From assembly GCF_018860825.1 (NCBI RefSeq), contig NZ_JAHKPZ010000004.1:248001-312000 (forward strand): DNA of 64,000 bases, read 5' to 3'. Numbering within the stretch: position 1 is the first letter of the stretch; each line of letters starts with the position of its first letter. Positions 1-9,984 of this stretch are shown piece by piece. The translations under genes were made by a program, and so were the position numbers. This DNA comes from Lacinutrix sp. C3R15 (lineage in GTDB: Bacteria > Bacteroidota > Bacteroidia > Flavobacteriales > Flavobacteriaceae). The notes below the pieces were generated by a model. That model did not search any database and was not told the DNA's origin. It saw only the letters and a list, made by a program, of their open reading frames with translations.

Positions 1-1
1 G

Positions 2-3000
2 CCATCAGATTCATGTTTAATTGAAACTGTTAATGGAGATTTTGAAGACTCTGTTTTAGGTTATGTAAGTGGAATAACTTCTATTGCAACCATACAAGTG
101 GTTCCTGGTTGGCGTACAAACTTAACGTCATGGGATGATGGAGCTATTTTTATCTGGGAAGGATTAGTAGCTCCTGGTTTTGAACCTTATGATGGTAGTC
201 AATGTGTACAAATACTAGCAGACATGGCTAATGACCCAGAGGTTAAAGGATACTACCGTGATTTTGATACTTCTGAAACTACTCTCTTTGATTTTAATTA
301 TGCACACCTAGGAAGGTCTGAAGGTAATATCATGCAAGTATATGCTGGTCCTCCTGGTGGGCCTTACACCATGATTAATGAAAATGCGGCTATCGCTCAG
401 GCTTGGACACTTGTGACGGGAGAGTATCAAGTTCCTGAAAACCAAAATACTACTCGATTTGTTTTTAAAGCGAGTGGTGATAGTTATATTGGTAATATTA
501 TTGATGCAGTTAGTTTTACTCCTAACAATGAAATAATAACACCATCAGCTGTAGTTGATTGTACAAACCCAATTGTTTCAGTAGCGGCTAATGGTACAGG
601 AACCTGGATTCCAGATGCTAATAATCCTGGAAATGTTATAATTGACGATGCTAATAGTAATAACACAAATATTTCAGGGTTTTTACAACCTGGTGTTTAT
701 ACATTTACTTGGCAAACACGTTATTGTGAAAATAGTATTGCTTTTACTTATAATGGTATCTCAGATGTTCCAACTATTGAAACGCCATTAGAATATTGTT
801 TAAACACTACAGCGCTACCATTAACAGCAATGCCAACAGGTAGTTATTCTTTAGTGTGGTATACGCAAGCTGTTGGCGGAACAGGTACTAGTACTGCTCC
901 AATTCCAGATACGTCTGTTGTTGGTGATACGTCATACTATGTAGCAAATGCAGATGCAAATGGATGTGAAAGTCCACGTGTTGAAATAATAGTAACTGTA
1001 AATGATGCTATTACTCCAGAAATCTCATTTAGCTATGAAACAACCTGTATTGTTGCTCAAGATAATCCAACACCAGATTTAAGTACTGATTTTGAAACTG
1101 GAGGTTTGTTTACATCACCTACTTTAACAGTAGATGCAACAACTGGAGAAATAGATGTTGCTTCTGCAACAGAAGGAATACATGATGTTGTGTATACGTA
1201 TAATGGAAATGAAGAAACATGTATAAGTGCAGGTGTCTATACCGCAACGATTACTTTTACTGAAGCAGTTCCTGCGATAACTACATTTGATTATGGAGAG
1301 ACTTCTTTCTGTGAACTAGAAAATACAATAGTTACACCTAACTTAGTAAGTGGTTTTACAACTGGAGGAAGCTTTAGTTCTACAACATTAACTGTAGATG
1401 AAACCACTGGTGCGTTAGATTTATCTACTGCAACCATAGGTAATCACGATATTACATACACATACCTAGCAAATGAAACAGCTTGTGAAGAAGATGGTGA
1501 TTTTACACTTAGTATAGAAATTACAGAAGCTACACCAACAATTGCAAATTTCACATATACCGAAAATTCATACTGTTCAAATAATGCTGCTGTTTTACCA
1601 GAATTAGCAACAGGTTTTACAACAGGAGGAATCTTTAGTGCAGAAGATGGTTTATCAATAGACGCTGCTACAGGAGAAATTACTTTTTCTACAAGTACTG
1701 TAGGAGATTATACAGTAAGCTATCAAGTAGATGAAGATATTACTACATGTACCGAAGGTAATTTAAGTACGTTTGCAATTTCTATTCAAGAAATAATTAC
1801 ACCAGAATTATCCTTTAGCTATACAGATACTTGTGAGCTAGTTGCAGATAATGTTATGCCATTATTAAATAACAACTTTGTATTAGGAGGTACCTTTAGT
1901 TCTGCTACCTTAACCGTAGATTCAGCAACTGGAGCAATTGATATTACTTCAGCAACTGCAGGAACACATAACGTAACATATACTTTTGCAGGCGATACAG
2001 ATATGTGTATACTTTCAGGAAATTATACAGCTACAATAACTTTTACACAAGCAATTCCTGCAGTGGCACTATTTGATTATGGAGCAACTTCTTTTTGCGA
2101 ATTAAATGCTACTACGCTAATACCAAATTTAGCAACAGATTTTGCACTTGGAGGAACCTTTAGCTCTACAACATTATCTGTAGATGCTATTACTGGTGCA
2201 TTAGATCTATCAGGAGCAACCTCAGGAATGCATGATGTTGTATATACTTTTGATGGCGATATAACCGCATGTTTAGCATCTGTAAGTTTCACAGTTACTA
2301 TAGAAATAATAGAAAAGACAACGCCAATTACCTCTTTTACTTACTCAGATGATGTGTATTGTGCAACAAGTACTAATGTGCTTCCTGAATTAGCAGCAGG
2401 TTTTACAACTGGAGGAACTTTTAGTGCAGAAACAGGCTTAACAATTAATTCTACAACAGGAGAAGTAAATGTTTCTTCAAGTGCTATAGGAAATTATACT
2501 ATTAACTATGAAGTTGTAGAAGATTCAGCAACATGTACAGAAGCAAGTATAAGCACGTTTAATATTACCATTCTAGATGCTATAGAAGCTTCTATTGATG
2601 GTGCATGTAACAACGAAGAATATTGGTTAACTGTGTCTCCAATTAATAGTTCGTATAACCCAGATGAGGTAACCTACACCTGGATGGATGCCAACGGAAA
2701 TGTGGTTGGTGAAAATTCAGAACTATTTAATGTAACTGCATATGCAGATCAAAACCCAAACCTAACAATACCAACTCAATTTACAGTAAATATTGGTTTT
2801 GGTAACTGTCAAACAACTGCTTCATTTACAACAGATCGTTTTGCTTGTAGAAATATACCTAGAGGAATTTCGCCAGATGGAAATGGTAAAAATGACAGCT
2901 TTGACTTAACAGGTTTCGGAGTTACAAATATGATCATATTTAATAGATACGGAAAAGAAGTATACAGTTTCAGCGGAAACTACTCTAACCAATGGAACGG

Positions 3001-3109
3001 GAAATCAAATAAAGGAAAAGAATTACCAGATGGTACTTATTTCTATAAAATTCAAAAAGAAGATGGAAGCTCTATAACTGGTTGGGTTTACATTAATAGA
3101 GCACACTAA
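2..3109 (+). CDS. T9SS type B (gliding-associated) sorting-domain surface protein, 5' end outside window
   Basis: The frame is open from base 2 with no stop, so the gene begins upstream and the ATG at 98 is internal; 1035 residues are visible. An adhesin-like N-terminal region is followed by an Ig-like segment and then six related modules of about 85-89 residues between 1013 and about 2578. The modules are arranged as three types repeated twice (A-B-C-A-B-C), each with a pattern like GGxFSSxTLxVDxxTG. The last 85 or so residues are the gliding-motility-associated C-terminal domain (SPDGNGKNDSF, IFNRYGKEVY, DGTYFYK), which directs export by the T9SS and attachment at the cell surface. The next gene is a PorP/SprF homologue 22 bases downstream, the usual partner for type B domains. 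The ligand is unknown; an adhesive or matrix role is inferred. Confidence 0.9.
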   Translation, partial: PSDSCLIETVNGDFEDSVLGYVSGITSIATIQVVPGWRTNLTSWDDGAIFIWEGLVAPGFEPYDGSQCVQILADMANDPEVKGYYRDFDTSETTLFDFNYAHLGRSEGNIMQVYAGPPGGPYTMINENAAIAQAWTLVTGEYQVPENQNTTRFVFKASGDSYIGNIIDAVSFTPNNEIITPSAVVDCTNPIVSVAANGTGTWIPDANNPGNVIIDDANSNNTNISGFLQPGVYTFTWQTRYCENSIAFTYNGISDVPTIETPLEYCLNTTALPLTAMPTGSYSLVWYTQAVGGTGTSTAPIPDTSVVGDTSYYVANADANGCESPRVEIIVTVNDAITPEISFSYETTCIVAQDNPTPDLSTDFETGGLFTSPTLTVDATTGEIDVASATEGIHDVVYTYNGNEETCISAGVYTATITFTEAVPAITTFDYGETSFCELENTIVTPNLVSGFTTGGSFSSTTLTVDETTGALDLSTATIGNHDITYTYLANETACEEDGDFTLSIEITEATPTIANFTYTENSYCSNNAAVLPELATGFTTGGIFSAEDGLSIDAATGEITFSTSTVGDYTVSYQVDEDITTCTEGNLSTFAISIQEIITPELSFSYTDTCELVADNVMPLLNNNFVLGGTFSSATLTVDSATGAIDITSATAGTHNVTYTFAGDTDMCILSGNYTATITFTQAIPAVALFDYGATSFCELNATTLIPNLATDFALGGTFSSTTLSVDAITGALDLSGATSGMHDVVYTFDGDITACLASVSFTVTIEIIEKTTPITSFTYSDDVYCATSTNVLPELAAGFTTGGTFSAETGLTINSTTGEVNVSSSAIGNYTINYEVVEDSATCTEASISTFNITILDAIEASIDGACNNEEYWLTVSPINSSYNPDEVTYTWMDANGNVVGENSELFNVTAYADQNPNLTIPTQFTVNIGFGNCQTTASFTTDRFACRNIPRGISPDGNGKNDSFDLTGFGVTNMIIFNRYGKEVYSFSGNYSNQWNGKSNKGKELPDGTYFYKIQKEDGSSITGWVYINRAH
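1013..2578 (+). repeat. Higher-order A-B-C-A-B-C protein repeat inside the first surface protein
   Basis: Six coding modules start at about 1013 (A1), 1268 (B1), 1532 (C1), 1799 (A2), then B2 and C2, ending near 2578. A1 resembles A2 (TPEISFSY against TPELSFSY), B1 resembles B2 (FDYG.TSFCELN), and C1 resembles C2 (FTTGG.FSAE.GL) more than modules of different type resemble each other. The super-unit is 786 bp (262 residues). This points to duplication of an existing three-module block. Confidence 0.8.
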
Positions 3110-3131
3110 TTGTAAATAATTTAATATACAA

Positions 3132-4067
3132 ATGAAAAAAATATATTTAACAATAGTCTTTGTACTTGTGGTTTTTATAAGTGCAAAAGCACAACAAGAC
3201 CCTCAGTACACACAGTACATGTATAATATGAATGTTGTAAATCCAGCATATGCAGGATCTAAAGAAGGAGTAGCATTAGGGTTATTATATCGTTCACAAT
3301 GGGTTGGTATAGAAGATGCTCCAAAAACAGCAACCTTTTCTGTGCATAGTCCTGTTGGAAAAAACGTAGGTTTAGGTTTGTCTGTTGTTTCAGATCAAAT
3401 TGGTCCTGTTGAAGAAAATAATATATATGCAGATTTTTCATATACCCTTAATTTAAATCAATCTCATAAATTAGCATTTGGTTTAAAGGGAGGAGCAACT
3501 TTTCAAAAAATAGGATTGTTTAGCCAAGTAGGTAATGGTTATGTTCCAGATGCAAATGATGAAGCGTTTGGGCAAGATACCAACAATACACATTTAAATT
3601 TAGGAGCAGGAGTATTTTACTATACAGATCATTATTATGTGTCTTTAGCAGTGCCAAACATGTTAAAAAACACCTATCTTGATGTTACAAACAATGGCCA
3701 AGAATATCAATATGGTTCAGATGTTATGCATTACTTTCTTTCTGCTGGTTATGTTTTTAATCTATCAGAAAACACTAAATTTAAACCATCTTTCTTGTTA
3801 AAATCTGCATTTGATGCACCAACCTCTTTAGATGTTTCTGCTAATGTGTTATTTTTTGATAAATTAGAACTAGGTGCAACTTATCGTTTAGAAGATGCTA
3901 TAGGAGCAATGGTGAATTTTGCAATAACTCCAGAATTACGAATAGGTTACGCTTATGATTATACCACCTCAGAATTAGATGTTGTCACTTCGGGTTCACA
4001 TGAAATAATGCTGTTATTCGATTTAAATTTCCCTAAAAAAGTATCTATTTCACCTAGATTTTTCTAA
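3132..4067 (+). CDS. PorP/SprF family type IX secretion outer membrane protein
   Basis: 311 residues with a signal peptide (ending about residue 20, SAKAQQ) and the family N-terminus DPQYTQYMYNMNVVNPAYAGS, here read as DPQYTQYMYN followed by NPAYAG. The rest is amphipathic beta structure expected for an outer membrane barrel. PorP/SprF proteins are T9SS components; paralogues next to gliding-type surface proteins assist the secretion or anchoring of that particular partner (SprF with SprB in Flavobacterium johnsoniae). It lies 22 bases after a type B surface protein and 18 bases before a PorE-like gene, so the three probably form one operon. I assign it as a partner-specific paralogue rather than the core PorP. 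Confidence 0.9.
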   Translation: MKKIYLTIVFVLVVFISAKAQQDPQYTQYMYNMNVVNPAYAGSKEGVALGLLYRSQWVGIEDAPKTATFSVHSPVGKNVGLGLSVVSDQIGPVEENNIYADFSYTLNLNQSHKLAFGLKGGATFQKIGLFSQVGNGYVPDANDEAFGQDTNNTHLNLGAGVFYYTDHYYVSLAVPNMLKNTYLDVTNNGQEYQYGSDVMHYFLSAGYVFNLSENTKFKPSFLLKSAFDAPTSLDVSANVLFFDKLELGATYRLEDAIGAMVNFAITPELRIGYAYDYTTSELDVVTSGSHEIMLLFDLNFPKKVSISPRFF

Positions 4068-4085
4068 TAAAAAAAACAGTTAAAA

Positions 4086-5969
4086 ATGAAAAATATTCTT
4101 AGTCTTTTTTGCTTCTGTTTACTTATAACAACAAGTTACAGTCAAAACAAATATTCAGTACAAGCAGACGAACTTTATAATACTTATCAATATGTAGACG
4201 CCATTGAAGCGTATCTTAAAATTGTAAAAGCTAAAAAAGCAGATAGCTATGTTTACAAACAATTAGCAGATAGCTATTATAATGTTTTTAATATCTCTGA
4301 AGCCGCTACATGGTATGCAAAAGCCATAGATAAAAAACAAGATGCAGAAACCTATTATCGTTATGCCCAAGTTTTAAAATCTCAAGGAAATTACGAAGAG
4401 GCAAACAAACAAATGAATGTGTTTTCTAAAATGTTACCAGAAGATTTAAGAGCAAAAGAGCATTTAATAAACCCTAATTATATACCAAAACTTGCAGATG
4501 AATCTAAATTTTTTGATGTAGAAAGCACAACAATTAATGATGAAGAGCAAAGTGATTTTGGAGCTATTTTATCTAATGACAATATTCTATACTTTGTTAG
4601 TACAAGAGATAATGGCAAAAAAGAAGATAATTGGACAAATAATCCATATTTAGATATCTATAAAACGAATAGAAATGAAGATGGTACATTTACAGACCCT
4701 GAAGCTGTTAATAGTTTAAATACACCTTATCACGATGGTCCAATTACCTTAAGTGAAGACGGAAAAACAATGATTTTTTCTAGAGATGGACATAGTGAAG
4801 GTGTTTATAAAAAAATAGATAAAAAACAAATTAAACTATCACAACAAGGCTTGTATAAAGCAACTTTAGTAGATGGGAAATGGAAAAATATTGAAGCTTT
4901 ACCATTTAACAGCAAAGACTATTCTGTAAGCCATCCAAGCTTAAGCAAAGATGGAAAAACGTTATACTTTGCATCTAATATGCCTGGAGGTTTAGGGAAT
5001 ACAGATATTTGGAAAGTAACTATAAATAATGGTGTTTTTGGTACGCCAGAAAATTTAGGACCTCTAGTAAATACAGCAGACAAGGAAGGTTTTCCTTTTA
5101 TTAGTGATAATAATATTCTTTATTTTTCTTCAAGAGGAAAGAAAGGGTTTGGAGGATTTGATATTTTTAAAGTAGATCTTAATAAAAAAGAAGAGGCTAT
5201 AAACTTGGGAAAGGGGATTAATACTAAAAGTGATGATTTTTCTTTTAGTATTAATACCGAAAAAAAATCAGGATTCTTTTCATCTAATAGATCAGGAGTA
5301 GATAATATTTATTTAGCAATTCCTATCTGTCAATATCAAGTAATAACTTTGGTGCAAGATGCAAAAACAAAGCAACTTATAGCTCAAGCAAATGTTTCCA
5401 TTTTAGATGCTAAAAATAATATAATTGCAACGCAAACAACTAAAGAAGGAAAAACAAGCTTTCAAGTAATCTGTGAATCTAATTATACTATTCATGTAGA
5501 AAAAGAAGGTTACCAAAACCTATCCATTCCTATAAATCGAGAAGATAAAGATGAAGTTGAGGTTAGTGCTTCATTAAAACCTATTGTTAAAGATGCCATA
5601 GAGGAAATGATTACAGACAAAGAAGTGAAGCTTAATAATATTTACTTTGAGTTTAATAAAAGTAACATAACATATCAAGGTGCTAGTGAATTAGATAAAC
5701 TAGTAACTATTATGAAAGCATATCCAGAAATGGAAATCTTAGTTCGTTCACATACAGATACCAAAGGTAGCGCTTCTTATAATTTAAAGCTATCTGAAAG
5801 AAGAGCCCAAGCAACGATGCAATATGTAATTTCTAAAGGAATTAGTAAAAACAGGTTATCTGCAATAGGTTTAGGAAGTAGTGAGCCTAAAATAGATTGT
5901 AAGTCTAACTGTACAGATGCAGAAGATGCTCAAAATAGACGCTCAGAGTTTTTGATAGTAAAAAAATAG
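4086..5969 (+). CDS. PorE-like TPR / beta-propeller / OmpA-domain lipid-free envelope protein
   Basis: 627 residues. A signal peptide (about 1-20) is followed by TPR-like helices (about 25-130), PD40/WD40-like propeller repeats (about 150-410, with blades such as SKDGKTLYFASN and NNILYFSSRGKKG), a carboxypeptidase regulatory-like fold (about 420-500) and a C-terminal OmpA peptidoglycan-binding domain (about 515-627, YFEFNKSNI, RSHTDTKGS, LSERRAQA). This domain order matches PorE, the T9SS protein that tethers the machinery to peptidoglycan. Placed straight after the PorP/SprF gene, it probably anchors the adjacent surface-protein complex. Many flavobacteria have several paralogues, so no gene symbol is assigned. 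Confidence 0.88.
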   Translation: MKNILSLFCFCLLITTSYSQNKYSVQADELYNTYQYVDAIEAYLKIVKAKKADSYVYKQLADSYYNVFNISEAATWYAKAIDKKQDAETYYRYAQVLKSQGNYEEANKQMNVFSKMLPEDLRAKEHLINPNYIPKLADESKFFDVESTTINDEEQSDFGAILSNDNILYFVSTRDNGKKEDNWTNNPYLDIYKTNRNEDGTFTDPEAVNSLNTPYHDGPITLSEDGKTMIFSRDGHSEGVYKKIDKKQIKLSQQGLYKATLVDGKWKNIEALPFNSKDYSVSHPSLSKDGKTLYFASNMPGGLGNTDIWKVTINNGVFGTPENLGPLVNTADKEGFPFISDNNILYFSSRGKKGFGGFDIFKVDLNKKEEAINLGKGINTKSDDFSFSINTEKKSGFFSSNRSGVDNIYLAIPICQYQVITLVQDAKTKQLIAQANVSILDAKNNIIATQTTKEGKTSFQVICESNYTIHVEKEGYQNLSIPINREDKDEVEVSASLKPIVKDAIEEMITDKEVKLNNIYFEFNKSNITYQGASELDKLVTIMKAYPEMEILVRSHTDTKGSASYNLKLSERRAQATMQYVISKGISKNRLSAIGLGSSEPKIDCKSNCTDAEDAQNRRSEFLIVKK

Positions 5970-6043
5970 TTGATTGTTAGTGGTGAAAGTTAAGCATTAT
6001 CTAATTTTTTGCAAGTTAATTTTTAGCTAATAATGAAGAAAAG

Positions 6044-9000
6044 ATGGCAATGAAAAAGTTTTTAATTTTTGGGTTTTTAGTTCTCTTGGTTGCTCAAGTT
6101 CATGCACAGGAACCAAATGATTGTGTAAATGCTATAACTGTTTGTGGTAATGGAAATTTTTCATCTAATGCAAGTGGTATTGGAAACACACAAGAAGTTT
6201 CTGGTTGTGGTGGTTCTGAACATAATTCGTTATGGTTAGAAGTGAATATCGTTCAAGCAGGAACTCTAGGTTTTAATTTAATTCCTGATGATCCAGATAT
6301 TTTGGTCGATTATGATTTTTGGGTATATGGTCCAGATAGGCTATGCTCAAATTTAGGAAGCCCTATTCGTTGCGCTACAACAAACCCTGATGCAGCGGGT
6401 CTTTCAAATAATCACACAGGAATAAATGGTAGTACAACTTTAACTCAAACTGGTCCTGGAGCTAGTGGAAATGGTTATGTGTATTGGCTATCTGTGCTTC
6501 CTGGGCAAACGTATTATTTAGTAATTGACAGACCTCATGGAGATGGTGGTTTTGAAATAGAATGGACAGGAACAGCTATGGCTGGCACAGGGGCTTTTCC
6601 TACACCTCCAGCAGCAAATTCTATTGATGATGTTATTGCTTGTAGTGGTACTCCAGATGTGTCTATCTTCAATTTAAATGGTTTAAGTAGTAGTATTAGT
6701 AATGATTTAGCAAATGAAACCGTTCAGTATTACGAAAATTTAGCTGATGCTACAGATGGTGTTAGTCCTTTACCAGGTATTTATGTAAACAGTTCTAATC
6801 CGCAACTAATTTATGCTAAAGTTTTATCAAGTGTTACAGATTGTTATAGCTTGGTTGAATTTAATTTAGTTGTTTCAGAAATACCAGATGCTACGGTTTC
6901 TGTTTCCGATACAGATATCTGTGAAGGTGAAAATGTGACATTTAATTTTTCAGGAACACCAAATGCAGTGGTAAATTACAACATAAATAGTGGTACTACA
7001 CAACAAATTGTTTTAGATAATGCAGGAGTAGCAACTTTAACGCAAACACTTACCGTTAATACAACCATAACTCTAGAAAATGGCCAAGTTGTTGATGGGT
7101 CTGGAACTATAATTTGTTCGCAAATACTAGTAGATAGTACTACTGTAACGGTAAACCCTAATCTTACACCAACATTTACGCAAGTAGCTGCCATTTGTAG
7201 TGGAGATGCCTTAGCAGCATTGCCAACTACATCTAATAATAGTGTAACAGGAACCTGGAGTCCAGCTATAGATAATACAACCACTACTACCTATACCTTT
7301 ACTCCTGATGCAGGACAATGTGCTACATCAGAAACCATGACTATTACGGTTAACCCAAACCTGACTCCGACATTTACTCAGGTACCAGCCATTTGTAGTG
7401 GAGATGCCTTAGCAGCATTGCCTACAACTTCAAATAATGGTATCACAGGAACTTGGAGTCCTGCTATAGATAATACAGCAACAACAACGTATACCTTTAC
7501 GCCAGATGCAGGACAATGTGCGGTTACAGAAACCATGACTGTTACTGTAAGTTCTAATATTACACCAATATTTACACAAGTAGCTGCCATTTGTAGTGGT
7601 GAAACTTTAGCAGCCTTACCAATTACATCAAATAATGGTGTTACAGGAACTTGGAGTCCAGCTATAGATAATACTGCAACTACAATCTACACATTTACAC
7701 CAGATGTAGGGCAATGTGCGGTTTCAGAAACTATGACCATTACGGTAAACCCAACGGTTACTCCTGTATTTACTCAAGTAGCACCAATCTGTAGTGGTGA
7801 AACCTTAACAGCCTTACCAACTACATCAAATAATGGTGTTACAGGAACTTGGAGTCCAGCTATAGATAATACAACCACTACTACTTATACTTTTACACCA
7901 GACGCAGGACAGTGTGGTGTTACAGAAACCATGACTATTACAGTAAACCCAAGTGTATTACCAACGTTTACGCAAGTAGCACCGATCTGTAGTGGTGAAA
8001 CCTTAACAGCCTTACCAACTACATCAAATAATGGTATCACAGGAACTTGGAGTCCTGCATTAGATAATACAGCAACCACAACGTATACGTTTACGTCAGA
8101 TGCAGGGCAATGTGCAGCAAATACAAGTATGACCATTACTGTAAACCCAACGGTTACCCCTGTATTTACTCAGGTAGCACCAATCTGTAGTGGTGAAACT
8201 TTAGCAGTCTTACCAACTACATCAAATAATGGTGTTACAGGAACTTGGAGTCCTGCTATAGACAACACTGCAACAACAACGTATACCTTTACTCCAGATG
8301 TAGGACAATGTGCGGTTTCAGAAACTATGACCATTACCGTAAACCCAACGGTTACTCCTGTATTTACTCAAGTAGCACCAATCTGTAGTGGTGAAACTTT
8401 AGCAGCCTTACCAACTACATCAAATAATGGTGTTACAGGAACTTGGAGTCCTGCTATAGATAATACAACCACTACAACTTATACTTTTACACCAGACGTA
8501 GGACAGTGTGGTGTTACAGAAACCATGACCATTACAGTAAACCCAAGTGTGTTACCAACGTTTACTCAAGTAGCTGCAATATGTGAAGGAGATACCTTAG
8601 CAGCATTACCTACGACGTCAAACAATGGTATCACAGGAACTTGGAGTCCTGCATTAGATAATACAGCAACAACAACGTATACATTTATGCCAGATCCTGG
8701 ACAATGTGCAGCTACTGCTAGCATGACGATAAGTGTAAATCAAAATATTACACCAACCTTTACACAGGTAGCGGCAATTTGTAATGGTGATACTTTAGCA
8801 GCATTACCAACCACATCAAACAATAATATTACAGGAAGTTGGAGTCCTGCTTTAGATAATACAAACACCACGACATATACCTTTACTCCAGATGTAGGGC
8901 AATGTGCGGTTTCTGAAACCATGACAATTACTGTAAATCCAACGGTTACTCCTGTATTTACACAAGTAGGAGAAATTTGTAGTGGTGAATCCCTCGCGCC

Positions 9001-9919
9001 ATTACCAACTACTTCTAATAATGGTGTAACAGGAAGTTGGAGTCCTGCATTAGATAATACCACCACAACAACCTATACCTTTACGCCAGATGCTGGACAG
9101 TGTAGTGTTACAGAAACCATGACAATTACTGTAAACCCTATTTTAATACCTGTTATTTCTTCTGTAGACGGGAATACGCTTTGTGTGGATTTTCTAACGA
9201 ATGAGGTTCAAAATGCAATTACGCTACAAAGTGATTTACAAAATACCAATTATACTTATACTTGGTATTTAAATGGCGTTGTAATTCCTGGAGCCAACCA
9301 AAGCACGTATACAATTAATACGAATGCTCCTGGGCTTTACACGCTTTCTATAGAAGAAATTTTACCAACAGCTAATTGCACTTCAGATATAAGTGAAGCT
9401 TTTGAAGTGATACAATCAGGACAAGCGGTTTTAGTAAGTGTAACGCAATCAGAATCCTTTGCACCTAACCCTTCTATAAACGTAACTGTAGATGGGTATG
9501 GAGAATATTGGTATCAATTAGATGATGGTCCTATTCTAGATAATGGAGGTGTTTTTACTAATGTTAGTACTGGTGAGCATACTATTTATGTGTATGATAG
9601 AAAGACAGGAACACCATCTTGTGGTTTTATTACTATTGAAGATATTCTTGTAATTGATTACCCAAAAATGTTTACCCCTAATAATGATGGGTATAATGAT
9701 ACTTGGAATGTTTTTGCTGTTAGTGGTTTACCAAATACTAAAGTTACTATTTTTGATAGATATGGTAAGGTTTTAACACAGTTACAGTCAAACTCTCCTG
9801 GTTGGGATGGAACTTTTAAAGGGGAGCCATTGCCAACAAGTGATTACTGGTTTGTATTAAACTATGAAGAAGATGGAGATATAAAAGAATTTAGATCACA
9901 CTTTACTTTAAAAAGATAA
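6044..9919 (+). CDS. Giant T9SS type B sorting-domain protein with ten 66-residue repeats
   Basis: 1291 residues. The signal peptide is MKKFLIFGFLVLL...HAQ. An N-terminal domain (about 25-180) of the kind found in flavobacterial surface proteins (NDCVNAITVC, WLEVNIVQAG) comes next, then Ig-like sequence, then ten tandem 66-residue repeats (core CSGETLAALPTTSNNGVTGTWSP). A short Ig-like stretch precedes the gliding-associated C-terminal domain (FTPNNDGYNDTW, IFDRYGKVL). The protein is expected outside the cell, exported by the T9SS. ATG at 6044 is followed two codons later by another ATG at 6050; the second gives the more typical MKK signal start. It is 74 bases after the PorE-like gene and closes the surface block. 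Function is unknown; adhesion or motility is inferred. Confidence 0.9.
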   Translation: MAMKKFLIFGFLVLLVAQVHAQEPNDCVNAITVCGNGNFSSNASGIGNTQEVSGCGGSEHNSLWLEVNIVQAGTLGFNLIPDDPDILVDYDFWVYGPDRLCSNLGSPIRCATTNPDAAGLSNNHTGINGSTTLTQTGPGASGNGYVYWLSVLPGQTYYLVIDRPHGDGGFEIEWTGTAMAGTGAFPTPPAANSIDDVIACSGTPDVSIFNLNGLSSSISNDLANETVQYYENLADATDGVSPLPGIYVNSSNPQLIYAKVLSSVTDCYSLVEFNLVVSEIPDATVSVSDTDICEGENVTFNFSGTPNAVVNYNINSGTTQQIVLDNAGVATLTQTLTVNTTITLENGQVVDGSGTIICSQILVDSTTVTVNPNLTPTFTQVAAICSGDALAALPTTSNNSVTGTWSPAIDNTTTTTYTFTPDAGQCATSETMTITVNPNLTPTFTQVPAICSGDALAALPTTSNNGITGTWSPAIDNTATTTYTFTPDAGQCAVTETMTVTVSSNITPIFTQVAAICSGETLAALPITSNNGVTGTWSPAIDNTATTIYTFTPDVGQCAVSETMTITVNPTVTPVFTQVAPICSGETLTALPTTSNNGVTGTWSPAIDNTTTTTYTFTPDAGQCGVTETMTITVNPSVLPTFTQVAPICSGETLTALPTTSNNGITGTWSPALDNTATTTYTFTSDAGQCAANTSMTITVNPTVTPVFTQVAPICSGETLAVLPTTSNNGVTGTWSPAIDNTATTTYTFTPDVGQCAVSETMTITVNPTVTPVFTQVAPICSGETLAALPTTSNNGVTGTWSPAIDNTTTTTYTFTPDVGQCGVTETMTITVNPSVLPTFTQVAAICEGDTLAALPTTSNNGITGTWSPALDNTATTTYTFMPDPGQCAATASMTISVNQNITPTFTQVAAICNGDTLAALPTTSNNNITGSWSPALDNTNTTTYTFTPDVGQCAVSETMTITVNPTVTPVFTQVGEICSGESLAPLPTTSNNGVTGSWSPALDNTTTTTYTFTPDAGQCSVTETMTITVNPILIPVISSVDGNTLCVDFLTNEVQNAITLQSDLQNTNYTYTWYLNGVVIPGANQSTYTINTNAPGLYTLSIEEILPTANCTSDISEAFEVIQSGQAVLVSVTQSESFAPNPSINVTVDGYGEYWYQLDDGPILDNGGVFTNVSTGEHTIYVYDRKTGTPSCGFITIEDILVIDYPKMFTPNNDGYNDTWNVFAVSGLPNTKVTIFDRYGKVLTQLQSNSPGWDGTFKGEPLPTSDYWFVLNYEEDGDIKEFRSHFTLKR
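7169..9148 (+). repeat. Ten exact-length 198-bp tandem coding repeats
   Basis: Ten copies of 198 bp start at 7169, 7367, 7565, 7763, 7961, 8159, 8357, 8555, 8753 and 8951, with no length variation. Each encodes a 66-residue module beginning P(T/V)FTQV. Copies 3-4-5 and 6-7-8 match each other unit by unit (CAVSETMT, CGVTETMT, then VLPTFTQ with CAA), and 9-10 continue the same order, so the array also has a 594-bp period. High nucleotide similarity makes copy-number change by recombination or slippage likely. Confidence 0.93.
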
Positions 9920-9928
9920 AGGTTAAAA

Positions 9929-9963
9929 TAAAAAACCCTGTACAAAACTGTACAGGGTTTTTT
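9929..9963. terminator. Bidirectional rho-independent terminator
   Basis: A 14-bp perfect stem (9931-9944 with 9949-9962, core ACCCTGTACA) with loop aaac is flanked by A and T runs on both sides. It sits between the convergent surface-protein gene and hemB, so it can serve both strands. Confidence 0.9.
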
Positions 9964-9984
9964 ATGTGAAAAAAAAATTTATTA

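Noticed and set aside
6976-9066. Several minus-strand open frames of 70-108 codons inside the ten-repeat surface gene
   Set aside because: They recur at the repeat period, so one open antisense frame is copied by the repeats; none has a promoter or a plausible protein character.
6044-9919. CRISPR array
   Set aside because: The repeats are 198 bp, coding, and have no spacers between them; no array of short repeats and unique spacers is seen anywhere in the window.
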